Shown here: positions 63,860 to 64,000 of the stretch, piece by piece | Layout of the letters: each line of letters opens with the position of its first letter | Position numbering within the stretch: position 1 is the stretch's first letter | DNA from: JARBUG01 sp035628915 | GTDB lineage: Bacteria; Bacillota; Sulfobacillia; Symbiobacteriales; Symbiobacteriaceae | DNA: 64,000 bases | Direction of reading: 5' to 3' | Assembly: GCA_035628915.1 (NCBI GenBank) | Contig: DASPIW010000024.1 | Coordinates: 169,536 to 233,535, forward strand | Position numbers and translations under genes: made by a program | Notes under the pieces: generated by a model | The model's input: the letters and a program-made list of their open reading frames with translations, nothing else | What the model was told of the DNA's origin: nothing | Database searches by the model: none

Positions 63860-64000
63860 AGGTCAAGCCCTCGGCCGATTAGTACCGGTCCGCTCCACGA
63901 CTTACGCCGCTTCCACTCCCGGCCTATCTACCAGCTAGTCTTGCTGGGGCCTTACTACCTTTTGGTATGGGAAGTCTCATCTTCAGGACGGCTTCGCACT
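63860..64000 (-). rRNA. rrl: 23S rRNA, 3' end (continues beyond window)
   Basis: Minus-strand reading contains GGTACTAATCGGCCGAGGGCTTGACC at the end, the universal 3' terminus of bacterial 23S rRNA, and AGACTAGCTGGTAGATAGGCCGGGAG before it. The end near 63860 is set by that pattern. Confidence 0.93.

Overview
The window looks like chromosomal DNA of a high-GC, Gram-positive-type bacterium of the Firmicutes, most like Symbiobacterium and its thermophilic relatives (inference). Reasons: strong AGGAGG-like ribosome binding sites with frequent GTG/TTG starts, a leucine-type T-box leader on an ilv operon, an FMN riboswitch on a rib operon, a LiaFSR-type envelope-stress system, a SpoVB-like flippase, a BirA-type biotin operator, and a 23S-5S-tRNA array whose 5S gene carries an extra hairpin. 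No prophage, CRISPR array or intact insertion sequence was seen.

Layout. 0-9 kb: end of isocitrate lyase, an ECF sigma factor with a probable self-promoter, a Dabb protein, a stand-alone 5'-3' exonuclease, a leftward fba-pfkB-metY-CoA-binding operon, then penicillin-binding protein 2 and a PilZ protein. 9-20 kb: a TIR-bounded non-coding element, an Arg/Gly/Pro/Lys-rich repeat protein, and the leftward branched-chain operon T-box-ilvN-ilvC-ilvE-pfpI-ilvD-ilvB, preceded by a NERD-like gene and pheA. 20-31 kb: MarR regulator, SpoVB-like flippase, a DUF542 plus mini-CcoN gene pair behind a Crp/Fnr-type site, a B3/4 protein, an ANT(6)-like gene, an SLH protein, two half-ABC exporters, and a GNAT protein. 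31-35.5 kb: FMN riboswitch-ribD-ribE-ribBA-ribU-ribH. 35.5-44 kb: HU, a TAXI-TRAP transporter, LiaFSR, a MurE-type ligase. 44-57.5 kb: a secreted glucosaminidase, GDPD, LysE exporter, homoserine dehydrogenase, a HhH-like orphan, a DinG-type helicase, two tandem P5C dehydrogenases, an MFS exporter.

57.5-62.1 kb: a YbaK protein, then a divergent unit centred on a BirA-like operator: bioY-thiolase-MaoC(N)-MaoC(C) leftward and an acyl-CoA ligase rightward. It resembles the Bacillus subtilis yhfU/yhfT/yhfS set but adds a split hot-dog dehydratase, and its thiolase lacks the usual second catalytic cysteine. This is the best candidate for an undescribed pathway (a biotin-linked acyl-CoA elongation or salvage route).

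62.2-64 kb: the distal end of a leftward rRNA operon: 23S 3' end, an expanded 5S of about 182 nt, then Gln, Glu, Leu, Leu, Thr, Arg, Arg, Trp, His, Ala, Pro, Pro tRNAs. A broken second copy of the tRNA-Thr 3' half contains a 79-bp hairpin insertion.

Other recurring signals: a 77-78 bp palindromic repeat before the exonuclease, ilvD and ilvE genes; rib genes under dual terminator/SD control; several operator-like palindromes at promoters; and two elements built of CACGGAG-like short repeats. All calls were made by reading sequence; no database search or folding program was run.
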